From: Streptomyces celluloflavus
GTDB lineage: Bacteria > Actinomycetota > Actinomycetes > Streptomycetales > Streptomycetaceae
Assembly: GCA_000720995.1 (NCBI GenBank)
Contig: JOEL01000056.1
Location: 1 to 64,000 of the forward strand
DNA length: 64,000 nucleotides
Direction of reading: 5' to 3'
Position numbers and translations under genes: made by a program. The notes below the pieces were generated by a model. It searched no databases. It saw only the letters and a list, made by a program, of their open reading frames with translations, and had not been told where the DNA came from. How positions within the stretch are numbered: position 1 is the stretch's first letter; the number at the start of each line of letters is the position of its first letter. Shown piece by piece: positions 18,814 through 27,699 of this stretch.

Positions 18814-18869
18814 GACCGCAGTTGGGCCACGATGATTTCCAACACCTGTGGAACCAAAGGATGTTCACC

Positions 18870-19778
18870 ATGAGGATTCGTAAAACTGCTGCGGCGGGTG
18901 CGATGGTGCTCGCGCTGACGGCGACGGCGACCGCATGCGGCGGCGAGGCGGGTACCGCCGGCGACAAGGACACGGCGGCGAAGGTCTTCAGCGGCGAATA
19001 CACCGTCGCCAAGAATGTGACGCTGAATTCGCCGGTGCTCAAGAAGGCCCAGGAGCGCAAGAAGATCGTCGTCGGCGCCAAGGCCGACCAGCCCTTCCTC
19101 GGTTTCCAGGACACCGACGGCAAGCGGACCGGTTTCGACATCGAAATCGCCAAGATGGTCGCCGCCGACCTCGGCTTCTCCGAGCAGCAGATCACCTTCA
19201 AGACCGTCGACTCCAACATCCGCGAGACGTCGATCTCCGAGGGTCTGGTCGATTTCTACGTCGGCACGTACACCATCAACGACGAGCGCAAGCAGCGCGT
19301 CGGCTTCGCGGGCCCGTACTACACGGCCGGCGCGGACCTCCTGGTGCGCAGGGACGACAACGCCATCACCGGCCCGACCGCCCTCAAGGGCAAGAAGGTC
19401 TGCTCGATCGTCGGCTCCACGCCGCTCTCCGAGATCAAGAAGCCGAAGTACGGTGCCGAGACCACCGAGTTGTCGAAGTACTCGGACTGCGTCAAGTCGC
19501 TGCTCGACGGCCAGGTCGACGCCGTCACCACCGACGACGCGATCCTCAAGGGGTTCGCCGCCGAGCGTTCGAGCAAGCTCAAGGTCGTCGGCAAGCCCTT
19601 CACCAAGGAGCCGTACGGCGTCGGCATGAACAAGAACGACAAGGTGCTGCGGGACGCGGTCACCGCGTCCCTGGAGAAGCACATCAAGAACGGCGACTAC
19701 AAGAAGGCGTACGAGGGCACGCTCGGCAAGTCGGGCTCGGCCTACGTCGCGCCGGAGACGCCGCTGCCGCGTAACTGA
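18870..19778 (+). CDS. gluB: Glutamate-binding lipoprotein of the ABC transporter
   Basis: 302 residues. MRIRKTAAAGAMVLALT leads into a lipoprotein-type cleavage site (TATAC), so mature GluB is anchored by Cys at about residue 23. The type-3 periplasmic-binding core has IVVGAKADQPFLGF, GFDIEIAKMVAADLG and the VDFYVGTYTINDERK hinge region. ATG 18870 is chosen for AAAGGA 8 bases upstream; ATG 18861 would abut that site. A strong intercistronic hairpin follows, consistent with higher expression of the binding protein than of the permeases. Confidence 0.93.
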   Translation: MRIRKTAAAGAMVLALTATATACGGEAGTAGDKDTAAKVFSGEYTVAKNVTLNSPVLKKAQERKKIVVGAKADQPFLGFQDTDGKRTGFDIEIAKMVAADLGFSEQQITFKTVDSNIRETSISEGLVDFYVGTYTINDERKQRVGFAGPYYTAGADLLVRRDDNAITGPTALKGKKVCSIVGSTPLSEIKKPKYGAETTELSKYSDCVKSLLDGQVDAVTTDDAILKGFAAERSSKLKVVGKPFTKEPYGVGMNKNDKVLRDAVTASLEKHIKNGDYKKAYEGTLGKSGSAYVAPETPLPRN

Positions 19779-19870
19779 CGCCCGTCGGCGCGGCCGTGAG
19801 AGCCCCGGCTCCCGCACCGCCGCACCGCCCCGCGCCCCCACCGGGCGCCCCTGGCCACCGCCACGCCGGT

Positions 19871-19908
19871 ACGCCCCGTACGCCCGCCGTGGCGGGAGTG
19901 CGGGGCGT
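19871..19908 (+). terminator. Intercistronic hairpin between gluB and gluC
   Basis: Arms 19871-19888 and 19891-19908 pair with one wobble and one mismatch across a very short loop. It stands in the 181-base gap inside the operon, so it is more likely an mRNA-stabilising or partial attenuating structure than a full terminator. Confidence 0.55.
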
Positions 19909-19959
19909 GGTGCCGCCTGCCCTGTCCGCCGCTGACCTGACCGCTACCGCGGAGAACCC

Positions 19960-20607
19960 ATGAACGTACTCCTCGATCATCTCCCCGAGTTCCGCGACGG
20001 GTTCCTCGGAACCTTGTCGATCACCGCGGCCAGCGCGGCGCTCGCCCTCGTCCTGGGCATCCTGATAGCCGGCTTCCGGGTCTCCCCCATACCCCCGCTG
20101 CGCGCCTTCGGGACCGGCTGGGTGATGCTGCTGCGCAACACCCCGCTGACCCTGCTCTTCCTGGTCGCGTTCTTCGTGGTCCCGCAGATCCTGTTTCCGG
20201 GCACCAGCCCGTTCATGCTCGCCACTCTGGCGCTCGGTTTCTACACCTCGTCCTTCGTCTGCGAGGCGGTGCGCTCGGGCATCAACACCGTGCCGCTCGG
20301 CCAGGCGGAGGCGGCCCGCAGCATCGGGATGACCTTCCTCCAGACCCTGCGGCTGATCATCCTGCCGCAGGCCACCCGGACCGTGGTCCCGCCGCTGAGC
20401 AGCATCTTCATCGCGCTCACCAAGAACTCCGCGGTCGCCGGCGCGTTCAGCAACACCGAGTTGTTCAACATCTCCAAGCTGCTCAGCGACCGAGGCTTCG
20501 CGATCGGCTGGATCTTCCTGTGGATCGCCCTCGCGTACTTGATCATCACCTTCGCCATCAGCGGCCTCTTCCGGCTGCTGGAGCGCCGCCTGGAGGTGGC
20601 CCGATGA
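19960..20607 (+). CDS. gluC: Glutamate ABC transporter permease
   Basis: 215-residue inner-membrane permease of the His/Glu/Gln class. About five hydrophobic helices; the EAA-like loop reads GQAEAARSIGMTFLQTLRLI, the contact site for the ATPase. LLRNTPLTLLFLVAFF is typical of the family. GGAGAA lies close before ATG 19960. It overlaps the next permease by four bases (ATGA), indicating translational coupling and a GluC-GluD heterodimer. Confidence 0.92.
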   Translation: MNVLLDHLPEFRDGFLGTLSITAASAALALVLGILIAGFRVSPIPPLRAFGTGWVMLLRNTPLTLLFLVAFFVVPQILFPGTSPFMLATLALGFYTSSFVCEAVRSGINTVPLGQAEAARSIGMTFLQTLRLIILPQATRTVVPPLSSIFIALTKNSAVAGAFSNTELFNISKLLSDRGFAIGWIFLWIALAYLIITFAISGLFRLLERRLEVAR

Positions 20608-21539
20608 GCAGCAGCAGTGTCCTCTACGACGCACCCGGCCCCAAGACCCGCGTCCGCAACCGGATCTACACCGTCGCCGGCTCGCTGGCCGTGCTCGGTG
20701 CCCTGGTCTTCGTCGTGCTCCGGCTGAACGACAAGGGCCAGTTCGCGCCGGAGATGTGGAACATCTTCAACAACGCCGGGGTGCGGACCAACATCCGCGA
20801 CGGCGTGCTGATGACGCTTCAGGCGTTCGCGGTGGGGGCGGTGCTGTCCCTGGTGCTCGGCGTGCTGCTCGCCGTCGGGCGACTCTCGGACCACAAGCCG
20901 GTCCGCTGGTTCGCCACCGGTTTCATCGAGCTGTTCCGCGCCGTCCCCCTGCTGATCACCATCTATGTGCTGTGGGTGCTCTTCCTCGCCAACCGGGGCA
21001 CGCTGGGCTTCTCCGGTGAGGGCACCCAGTTCTGGGCGCTGGTCATCGGCCTGACCGTCTACAACGGCTCGGTGCAGGCCGAGGTGCTGCGCGCGGGCAT
21101 CAACGCGGTGCCCAAGGGCCAGAGCGAGGCCGCGTACGCACTCGGCATGCGCAAGGCGCAGGTGATGCTGACGGTGCTGGTGCCGCAGGCGGTGCGGTCG
21201 ATGCTGCCGACGATCATCAGCCAGCTGGTGGTGACCCTCAAGGACACCTCGCTCGGCTATGTGATCACGTACCAGGAACTGCTCTTCGCGATCCGGCAGA
21301 TGGCGGGCAACATCACCGTCAACGAGGAGAACCCGTACGTGCCGATGATCATCGTCGGCGGTGCGATCTACGTCGCGATGTGTCTGCTGCTCTCCGCCCT
21401 CGCCAACTGGATCGAGCGGCGCGGCCGCCGGGCCAAGACCGGTATCGACGTGGCCGGGGCGGGCGAGCCGGTCACGGCCGCCGACGCCCTGGAGGTCGCC
21501 GACCCGGTTCCCGGCGGACCCGCCGGCCGGCAGAACTGA
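20604..21539 (+). CDS. gluD: Glutamate ABC transporter permease
   Basis: 311 residues, second permease of the pair, with an N-terminal cytoplasmic extension and a longer Ala/Asp-rich C-terminal tail than GluC. The EAA loop is GQSEAAYALGMRKAQVMLTV. ATG 20604 overlaps the gluC stop, with GGAGG 8 bases upstream. Last gene of the operon, followed 17 bases later by a palindromic terminator. Confidence 0.92.
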   Translation: MSSSSVLYDAPGPKTRVRNRIYTVAGSLAVLGALVFVVLRLNDKGQFAPEMWNIFNNAGVRTNIRDGVLMTLQAFAVGAVLSLVLGVLLAVGRLSDHKPVRWFATGFIELFRAVPLLITIYVLWVLFLANRGTLGFSGEGTQFWALVIGLTVYNGSVQAEVLRAGINAVPKGQSEAAYALGMRKAQVMLTVLVPQAVRSMLPTIISQLVVTLKDTSLGYVITYQELLFAIRQMAGNITVNEENPYVPMIIVGGAIYVAMCLLLSALANWIERRGRRAKTGIDVAGAGEPVTAADALEVADPVPGGPAGRQN

Positions 21540-21556
21540 CGCGACGGCATATCCTG

Positions 21557-21588
21557 CCGAGGCGGCGGCACCGGTGCCGCCGCCTCGG
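21557..21588 (+). terminator. gluABCD terminator
   Basis: A perfect 16-bp inverted repeat (CCGAGGCGGCGGCACC arm) with no spacer, 17 bases after the gluD stop. Confidence 0.8.
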
Positions 21589-21702
21589 TCACTTGACGCG
21601 AGGGGCCGCAGTGGGTTGCATACGCTGTGTGATCACGCACCGGGCTCCAACTGCCAGTTCCCGCACCGCCTCTTCGCACCACCGGGACCGGGGAGCGACG
21701 CC

Positions 21703-23577
21703 GTGGACCCGGTGATCGTCGTCGGGGCCGGTCCGGTCGGCCTCTCGCTCGCCCTCGCGCTCGCCCGGCGGGGCGTCCCGTCCATCCTCCTGGACGAGAC
21801 CCCGGGCACGGAGGACACCCGGCCGGCCCGTACCGCCGTGCTCCGCCAGGACACCGCGGGATTCGTCGGCCGGCTGGGCTGCGGCGGTGTCCTGGAGAGC
21901 GCCGGCACCCACTGGAGCGGCTGGCGCACGGTGCGCCGTCGGCGCCTGCTGGAGCACGTCGTGTTCGAGCCCGGCGCCGCCGCGTCCCCGCTCCACCTCC
22001 CCCAGCACGCGCTGACCCGCGCCCTGCGCGCCGCGCTGACCCGCGAGGAGCTGGCCCGGATCGTCACCGGCGGCCGGCTGGCCGAGCTGGAGCAGGACGA
22101 GCACGGGGTCAGCGCGCACACCCGCGGCCCCAACGGCACGTGGTGGCGCGGGAGTTACCTGGTCGGCTGCGACGGCCCGCGCTCGACGGTCCGCAAGCTG
22201 CTGGACATCCGTTTCCCGGGCCGTACGGCCGTCGAGCGGCATGCGGTCGCCGCGCTGCGCGCCGAGCTCCCGTGGCCCGGCGAGGCGCTGCTGCACCGTT
22301 CGCCGTCCCGGCACGGCGGCGAGGTCTGCGCCCGCCCGCTGCCCGACGGCGTCTGGCGGCTGGACTGGCTGCTGCCGCCCGGACGCGAGCTGGTGACGCC
22401 GGACGCCCTGGTGGCCCGGATCCGCGACACCCTGGCGGGCTGGGCCGTCGACGCGCTGCCGGACCCGGGCGACGGGACCGGCACCGGGCGGCCGGGGCGC
22501 GGCGCCGGCCGCCCGGTCCCGCCGTACGAACTCCTCGACACCGGGGTGCACACCGTCCACCACCGGCTGGCGCGGCGCTGGCGGCAGGGCCGCGCCTTCC
22601 TCGCCGGGGACGCCGCGCATCTGGTGGGCGCGCTCGGCACCCAGGGCCTGGACGAGGGGCTGCGGGACGCCGAGAACCTCGCCTGGAAGCTGGCCCTGGC
22701 CTGGCATCAGGGCGCCCCCGAGGCGCTGTTGGACAGCTACCAGTCCGAACGCCGCGGCGCCGTCGCGGCCCGGCTGCGCGCCGCGGACCGGGCGCTGCCG
22801 CTGCTGCGGGAGGGCGGCGCGGCCCGCTGGCGGACCGCGCTCCCGGGGGCGGTACGCGGGCGCACCGCGATGCTGACGGACGGGTATCTGGGGCGCGGCC
22901 CGCTGGGCGCACCGCCCGTGTACGCCCGCTCGCCGCTCGCACCGCCCGCCGGGCAGACCGCCGGTGCGCCGGTGGGCACGCTCCCCGGGGCGCCGGTCGC
23001 GGACGTACCGGTGACCGCGGCCGACGGATCGGTGACCCGGCTGCGCGACCGGCTGGGACAGGGCCTCCTGGTGCTGCTGGTGGCACCGGGCACCGGTGTC
23101 TGGGACCGGCGGCACTGGCGGTCGGCGGGCCTGATGCCGCAGCTGACCGGCGCGGCCGAAGCGCTGCCGATGGACGCCGAGGTCCTGGTGGCCGAGTCCT
23201 ATCCGGGCGCGGCGGCGCACACCGTCCTGCTCGTACGCCCCGACGGCCACCTGGTCACCGCGCTGCCCGGCGTCCGCCCGGCCGAACTGCACGCCTGCGC
23301 GGAGGCGGTACGGGGCGGTGCGTACGGGCGGAGCGCGGGCGGGAAGGGTGCGGCCGCGGACCGCCAGGCATCCGCCGATGCCGGGGCTTCAGGTGGGGTG
23401 GGCGGGAGTGACGGGGTGGTTGGGGATGTCGGGGTGGCTGGGGACGTCGGGGTGGCTGGCGGTGCGGGCGGGGCCGGGGTGGGCGGTGAGCCGGGGGCCG
23501 GTACCGGAGCGGGTGCGTCAGGTGGGTCGGTTGCATCGGGTGGGTCGGGCATGGCCTCGGGGCCGCAGGTGCCCTGA
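21703..23577 (+). CDS. FAD-dependent aromatic-hydroxylase-type monooxygenase
   Basis: 624 residues, PHBH-like flavoprotein monooxygenase. FAD-binding GAGPVGLSLALALARRG at the N-terminus, the DG motif (VGCDGPRSTVRK) and the GD motif (FLAGDAAHLVGALGTQGLDEG) are all present; a thioredoxin-like C-terminal domain as in phenol or rifampicin-type hydroxylases occupies about 430-545. GTG 21703 has GGGAG 8 bases upstream. The last 60 to 70 residues are a Gly/Val/Ala/Ser low-complexity tail encoded by G-rich short tandem repeats that continue past the stop, and are unlikely to be part of the fold. Substrate unknown; no biosynthetic cluster surrounds it. Confidence 0.82.
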   Translation: MDPVIVVGAGPVGLSLALALARRGVPSILLDETPGTEDTRPARTAVLRQDTAGFVGRLGCGGVLESAGTHWSGWRTVRRRRLLEHVVFEPGAAASPLHLPQHALTRALRAALTREELARIVTGGRLAELEQDEHGVSAHTRGPNGTWWRGSYLVGCDGPRSTVRKLLDIRFPGRTAVERHAVAALRAELPWPGEALLHRSPSRHGGEVCARPLPDGVWRLDWLLPPGRELVTPDALVARIRDTLAGWAVDALPDPGDGTGTGRPGRGAGRPVPPYELLDTGVHTVHHRLARRWRQGRAFLAGDAAHLVGALGTQGLDEGLRDAENLAWKLALAWHQGAPEALLDSYQSERRGAVAARLRAADRALPLLREGGAARWRTALPGAVRGRTAMLTDGYLGRGPLGAPPVYARSPLAPPAGQTAGAPVGTLPGAPVADVPVTAADGSVTRLRDRLGQGLLVLLVAPGTGVWDRRHWRSAGLMPQLTGAAEALPMDAEVLVAESYPGAAAHTVLLVRPDGHLVTALPGVRPAELHACAEAVRGGAYGRSAGGKGAAADRQASADAGASGGVGGSDGVVGDVGVAGDVGVAGGAGGAGVGGEPGAGTGAGASGGSVASGGSGMASGPQVP

Positions 23578-23780
23578 CTGTGGCTGGACGCTGCGGGCGG
23601 CCATGCACTGTGGCTGGACCCTGTGGGCGGCCGGGCACTGTGGCTGGACGATGTCGGAAAGAGTCCGGAGCGAGGTCGGGGGAAGACCGGAGCAAGGTCG
23701 GGGGAAAGCCGGGGAGGGAGTGGGGAAGGCCGGGGAAGATCAGGGAGGGGACCGGGAATGGCTGGGCAGGGCCTGGGGAA
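23388..23780 (+). repeat. G-rich tandem-repeat tract
   Basis: A chain of short direct repeats crossing the monooxygenase stop codon. Inside the gene an 18-bp unit GGGGATGTCGGGGTGGCT is repeated nearly exactly (23422-23439, 23440-23457). After the stop, ACTGTGGCTGGAC recurs at 23577, 23607 and 23637, a 30-bp period. Beyond 23660 the plus strand becomes almost pure purine with many GGGG runs. No gene is supported between 23578 and 23844. Confidence 0.75.
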
Positions 23781-23844
23781 AGCCGTCGGTGTCCCGGATG
23801 GCGCGTGGTTGACCCTGCGGGAACCCCCGTGCTTCACTCCGAAG

Positions 23845-23931
23845 GTGACTGATCACGGCTCGCGATTCTGGCGGAGGGTCCATCTGGACCTCGTCCGCTA
23901 TGCGGGCTGCATGTGTCGTCCGTCCTCCTGA
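23845..23931 (+). CDS. Cysteine-containing leader peptide upstream of cysteine dioxygenase
   Basis: 28-codon frame starting GTG 23845 and stopping TGA 23929-23931. Its core reads WRRVHLDLVRYAGCMCRPSS, matching the pattern RRHVDLxRxxSAxC of the short peptides that are annotated as putative leader peptides ahead of sulfur-metabolism genes in many Streptomyces. Two cysteine codons (C-M-C) stand close to the end, as expected for a cysteine sensor. The ribosome site is poor (GAAGG overlaps the GTG), so the exact start is uncertain. It ends 77 bases before the dioxygenase start, with a hairpin in between. Confidence 0.6.
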   Translation: MTDHGSRFWRRVHLDLVRYAGCMCRPSS

Positions 23932-23948
23932 TCCACAGCTCCTTTCCC

Positions 23949-23981
23949 GCGCGGCCCTTCGCCTCCTCCTGGCGGCCGCGC
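23949..23981 (+). promoter_or_regulatory. Candidate attenuator hairpin of the cysteine dioxygenase leader
   Basis: GCGCGGCC (23949-23956) pairs perfectly with GGCCGCGC (23974-23981) across a 17-base loop, between the leader-peptide stop and the dioxygenase start. Ribosome position on the leader's cysteine codons could change its folding. The mechanism is inferred from position only. Confidence 0.45.
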
Positions 23982-24008
23982 CTCTTCGCGATCACCAGGA
24001 CGGTTTCC

Positions 24009-24551
24009 GTGCCCGACGTTCGTACCCCTGCGCACCCGCCCGCCGCCGGCCGTGACAGCGGCCCCAGCGCGTCCGAACTCCTCGACTTCGCCCGGCGCAC
24101 CGCCGCGGACACCACGCTCATCGCCGCACTCCCGCTCGACCCCGAAGGCCGTACCTGGATCCGGCTGGACGGGCCGGGCGGCAGCGAGGCGTGGCTGATC
24201 GGCTGGCCGCCCGGTACGGGCACCGGCTGGCACGATCACGGCGGCTCGCGCGGCGCCTTCGCGGCCGCCGCGGGCGAGCTGACGGAGCAGTCGCTCGCCG
24301 CCCAACTCCCCACCGAGGGCTGGAAAACCCTGGAACTCGCCGATGGTGTGGACCGGCAGCGCAAGCTCGCCGAAGGACGCGGCCGGGCCTTCGGCCCGCA
24401 CCATGTCCACCAGGTGCTCAACGCCTCCCCGGACACCCACGCGGTGTCGGTGCACGCCTACTACCCGCCGCTGCCGCTGATGCGCCGCTACAGCCGCACC
24501 GGCGCGGTGCTGCGGCTCGAAGAGGTCGAGCGCCCGGAGGAGTGGCAGTGA
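24009..24551 (+). CDS. Cysteine dioxygenase
   Basis: Cupin-fold non-heme iron enzyme that oxidises cysteine to cysteine sulfinate. 180 residues. The iron site reads GWHDHGGSRGAF (H75, H77) with the third His in GPHHVHQVLN. GTG 24009 is chosen (VPDVRTP), in line with usual bacterial length; a longer frame to 23913 would overlap the leader and hairpin. Its stop overlaps the next start (GTGA), so it is translationally coupled to a rhodanese. Together they would drain excess cysteine and handle sulfane sulfur. Confidence 0.88.
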   Translation: MPDVRTPAHPPAAGRDSGPSASELLDFARRTAADTTLIAALPLDPEGRTWIRLDGPGGSEAWLIGWPPGTGTGWHDHGGSRGAFAAAAGELTEQSLAAQLPTEGWKTLELADGVDRQRKLAEGRGRAFGPHHVHQVLNASPDTHAVSVHAYYPPLPLMRRYSRTGAVLRLEEVERPEEWQ

Positions 24552-24940
24552 GCGCCGTCGACGAACTGCTGGAACGGGCCCGGAGGGAACTGGACCGGGT
24601 GGACGCCCGGGAGGCCGCCGCGGTCCAGGAGGCCGGCGGGCTCCTGGTGGACATCCGCTACGCGGCGCTGCGCGAGCGCGACGGCACGATCCCCGGGGCG
24701 CTGATCGTGGAACGCAACGAGCTGGAATGGCGACTCGACCCGACGGGCGACCACCGCGCCCCGGAGGCGACGCATCACGGACTCGCGGTCGTGGTGGTCT
24801 GCAACGAGGGCTACGCGTCGAGCCTGGCGGCCGTCTCGCTGCGCCATTTGGGCCTGACCCGGGCCACCGATCTGATCGGCGGCTTCCAGGCATGGCGAGC
24901 GGCGGGACTGCCGGTGGTGCCAGCTGCGGAGTCTCAGTGA
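24548..24940 (+). CDS. Rhodanese-like sulfurtransferase
   Basis: 130-residue single-domain rhodanese. The active-site loop is VVVVCNEGYASS with Cys85; CH2A-like DIRYAALRERDGTIPGAL precedes it. GTG 24548 overlaps the dioxygenase stop by four bases, and GGAGGAG lies within the upstream gene's end, so the two are one translation unit. It probably transfers sulfane sulfur released during cysteine turnover. Confidence 0.9.
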   Translation: MSAVDELLERARRELDRVDAREAAAVQEAGGLLVDIRYAALRERDGTIPGALIVERNELEWRLDPTGDHRAPEATHHGLAVVVVCNEGYASSLAAVSLRHLGLTRATDLIGGFQAWRAAGLPVVPAAESQ

Positions 24941-25755
24941 TAGCCGGGGCTCCGGGGTGGCTGCGGCCGGGGTGATGGCTGGAGTCACGGTGATGGCTGG
25001 AGCCACAGTGGCGGTCGGGGCCACGGTGACCCGGATGAGGAGCGGGCCGAGCACAGCGAGACTGTGCAGGCGATTGGGCTAACACGCAGTTGAATAACGG
25101 GAGTTGAGGCGGTTTCGGGCCGCGGCTCGGTGCGGAACCGGACGTTTGCGGCGCCGCTGTCGGCGACCGGGTGCAGGGCAGCCGTGGTGTGGCCCCGACG
25201 GGGTGCAGCGTGACGTGGTGGGGTGTGCCGTGGCGTGACGTGGTGGGGCGGGGCTCGGCGGGACCGCCCGCCCGCAGCGCGACCGAACGCCTCGCCGCGC
25301 ACCTCGTCGAATACGTCACCGGACCGGAGGCGAGGAATACGGCGCGCGGAGATCGGGACCACGGCCCGCCGGGGGGCCGAGGAGACTGCAAAGCCTCCCA
25401 CGGCTCGTGGTCATCAGCACGTCACGCGCGACAGGCCGGAGGGCGACGGAGACACGGCGCCCTCGCCGATCCGCTTCGGGCGCCGGCGGCAGGCCGGTGA
25501 CCCCAGCGACCGACCACTCTCTCACCCTCCACGGGCCGGTCACTCCCGCCCACCCACGGCCGGACGTACCCGCTCACCCACGGACGGAACGGCTCTCAAC
25601 TCCCGTTCACCAGAGCCCCGTTACCGCCACCAAGAAACTCGGCTCGCCCCTCAAGCCGGCCCCTTGGAGGCCGACGCCCCTCGGCCATCCGCAGGAGGCC
25701 GCCCGTCAACAGCCGCGATACGGGCGTCCGCCAGCACCCACGAGCCGGGCGTCCG
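24941..25755. other. 815-base convergent intergenic region
   Basis: Lies between the rhodanese stop and the recX stop. No coding frame with recognisable content. 24960-25040 carries imperfect repeats around GGTGATGGCTGGAGYCAC, and 25205-25255 repeats GTGACGTGGTGGGG. A less GC-rich patch at 25075-25105 includes GTTGAATAACGGGAGTTGAG. No convincing terminator hairpin was found. Confidence 0.5.
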
Positions 25756-26400
25756 TCAGTCGTCGGGCAGATGCCGCTCCAACAGCTCCGGGTCCTCGCC
25801 CTCCTCTTCCAAGGCCCGGCGGACGACCCGCAGGGCGAGGCCCTCCGGGTATCCCTTACGGGCCAGCATCCCGGCCAGGCGGCGAAGGCGTTTCTCGCGG
25901 TCCAGCCCTCTGGTCGTGCGCAGTTTGCGGTCGACCAGTTCGCGGGCCGTGGACTCCTCCTGGTCGGCGTCGAGGCGGCCGACGGCCACCTCGATCAGCG
26001 CGGAGTCCACGCCCTTGGTGCGCAGTTCGCGGGCGAGCGCGCGGCGGGCCAGGCCGCGCCCGCGGTGGCGGGACTCCACCCAGGCGTCGGCGAAGGCCGC
26101 GTCGTCGATCAGTCCGACGTCCTCGAAGCGGGACAGCACTTCCTCGGCTGCTTCCTCGGGGATGCCCCGCTGGTGCAGGGCGTCCCCGAGTTGCTTGCGC
26201 GTACGCGGATTCCCGGTGAGCAGGCGCAGGCAGATGGCCCGCGCCTGCTCCTCGGGCGTACGCGGTGGTCCCGGCTCGGCCCTCGACGAGGCGGGACCAC
26301 CGCTGCTCTCCCGGCCCTCCCGGCCGTTACGGTTCTCGGGGTCGCCCGCAGCGCTGCTGGTGTCGCATTCGCTGCCCGGCCAGTCCGTTCGCCGTGTCAT
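25756..26400 (-). CDS. recX: RecA regulator RecX
   Basis: 214 residues. RecX binds RecA filaments and limits recombinase activity. Three-helix repeats are visible from about residue 48 (PEEQARAICLRLLTGNPRTR, the LGDALHQRGIP segment, LIDDAAFADAWVESRHRGRG). The first 47 residues are a charged, disordered extension common in Streptomyces. It lies 6 bases downstream of recA on the same strand and is cotranscribed with it. Confidence 0.93.
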   Translation of the reverse strand: MTRRTDWPGSECDTSSAAGDPENRNGREGRESSGGPASSRAEPGPPRTPEEQARAICLRLLTGNPRTRKQLGDALHQRGIPEEAAEEVLSRFEDVGLIDDAAFADAWVESRHRGRGLARRALARELRTKGVDSALIEVAVGRLDADQEESTARELVDRKLRTTRGLDREKRLRRLAGMLARKGYPEGLALRVVRRALEEEGEDPELLERHLPDD

Positions 26401-26406
26401 GACGGG

Positions 26407-27528
26407 CTAGCTCTTGGCCGCGGCGGCCTTGGAACCCTTGGCGCCCTTGGCCGCCGGTGCCGCGACGGCCGCGGTCTGGCCGCCCGTCGCGCCTGCGGCG
26501 TCCGGACCCGGCTCCGCCGCCGGCTCCTGGGGCTGCACGCCGACGCCGAGCTTCTCCTTGATCTTCTTTTCGACCTCATTGGCGAGGTCGGGGTTGTCCT
26601 TGAGGAAGTTGCGGGCGTTCTCCTTGCCCTGGCCGAGCTGGTCGCCCTCGTAGGTGTACCAAGCGCCGGACTTGCGGATGAAGCCGTGCTCCACGCCCAT
26701 GTCGATCAGGCCGCCCTCGCGGCTGATGCCCTGGCCGTACAGGATGTCGAACTCGGCCTGCTTGAAGGGCGGCGCGACCTTGTTCTTGACGACCTTGACG
26801 CGGGTGCGGTTACCGACCGCTTCCGTGCCGTCCTTGAGGGTCTCGATGCGGCGGATGTCGAGGCGCACCGAGGCGTAGAACTTCAGCGCGCGGCCACCCG
26901 TCGTGGTCTCCGGCGAGCCGAACATCACGCCGATCTTCTCGCGGAGCTGGTTGATGAAGATCGCGGTGGTCTTGGACTGGTTGAGCGCGCTGGTGATCTT
27001 CCGCAGGGCCTGGCTCATCAGCCGGGCCTGGAGGCCGACGTGGGAGTCGCCCATCTCACCCTCGATCTCGGCCCGCGGCACGAGCGCGGCGACCGAGTCG
27101 ATGACGATCAGGTCGAGCGCGCCGGAGCGGACCAGCATGTCCACGATCTCCAGCGCCTGCTCGCCGTTGTCCGGCTGGGACAGGATCAGGGCGTCGGTGT
27201 CCACGCCGAGCTTCTTGGCGTATTCGGGGTCGAGCGCGTGCTCGGCGTCGATGAAGGCCACGGCGCCGCCGGCCTTCTGCGCGTTCGCCACGGCGTGCAG
27301 CGTCAGGGTCGTCTTACCGGAGGACTCCGGGCCGTAGACCTCGACGACGCGGCCGCGGGGGATGCCGCCGACGCCGAGTGCGACGTCGAGCGCGGTCGAC
27401 CCGGTGGGGATGATCTCGATGGGTTCGTTCGGCCGCTCCCCCATGCGCATCACGGCGCCCTTGCCGAATTGCCGTTCAATCTGTGCGAGTGCGGCGTCGA
27501 GCGCCTTCTCGCGGTCAGTGCCTGCCAT
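26407..27528 (-). CDS. recA: Recombinase RecA
   Basis: 373 residues, complete. Walker A GPESSGKT (66-73), Walker [11 protein letters not shown], the L1/L2 region ([20 protein letters not shown]) and the Lys/Ala-rich C-terminal tail typical of Streptomyces. ATG 27528 ([10 protein letters not shown]) is the conserved start, with GGTGGAA upstream. Drives homologous recombination and LexA cleavage. Its promoter with an SOS box lies about 140 bases upstream. Confidence 0.97.
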   Translation of the reverse strand: MAGTDREKALDAALAQIERQFGKGAVMRMGERPNEPIEIIPTGSTALDVALGVGGIPRGRVVEVYGPESSGKTTLTLHAVANAQKAGGAVAFIDAEHALDPEYAKKLGVDTDALILSQPDNGEQALEIVDMLVRSGALDLIVIDSVAALVPRAEIEGEMGDSHVGLQARLMSQALRKITSALNQSKTTAIFINQLREKIGVMFGSPETTTGGRALKFYASVRLDIRRIETLKDGTEAVGNRTRVKVVKNKVAPPFKQAEFDILYGQGISREGGLIDMGVEHGFIRKSGAWYTYEGDQLGQGKENARNFLKDNPDLANEVEKKIKEKLGVGVQPQEPAAEPGPDAAGATGGQTAAVAAPAAKGAKGSKAAAAKS

Positions 27529-27664
27529 GGGTTCCACCCGATTTGCTTGAGTCGATCGCTTCACGTCCACGACGCTAACGCCTGCCACTGACAATGCGCC
27601 CGGACCCGCCTCCGACCTGTGGATAACTCTGTGGAAAGCCACCAGAACACCGGCCGGACCCCCA

Positions 27665-27694
27665 ATAAGAATGGATGTTCGATTTTGGTGTCAA
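27665..27694 (-). promoter_or_regulatory. recA promoter with LexA (SOS) box
   Basis: On the minus strand TTGACA (27689-27694) and TCTTAT (27665-27670) are separated by 18 bases. The SOS box CGAACATCCATTCT (27668-27681) overlaps the spacer and -10, close to the GAACATCCATTC box described for Streptomyces recA. LexA bound here would block polymerase. Confidence 0.75.
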
Positions 27695-27699
27695 GCGCA

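Noticed and set aside
24488-25054. 188-codon minus-strand frame after the rhodanese gene
   Set aside because: Mostly antisense to the rhodanese; the rest is Thr/Pro/Ala repeat from the tandem repeats.
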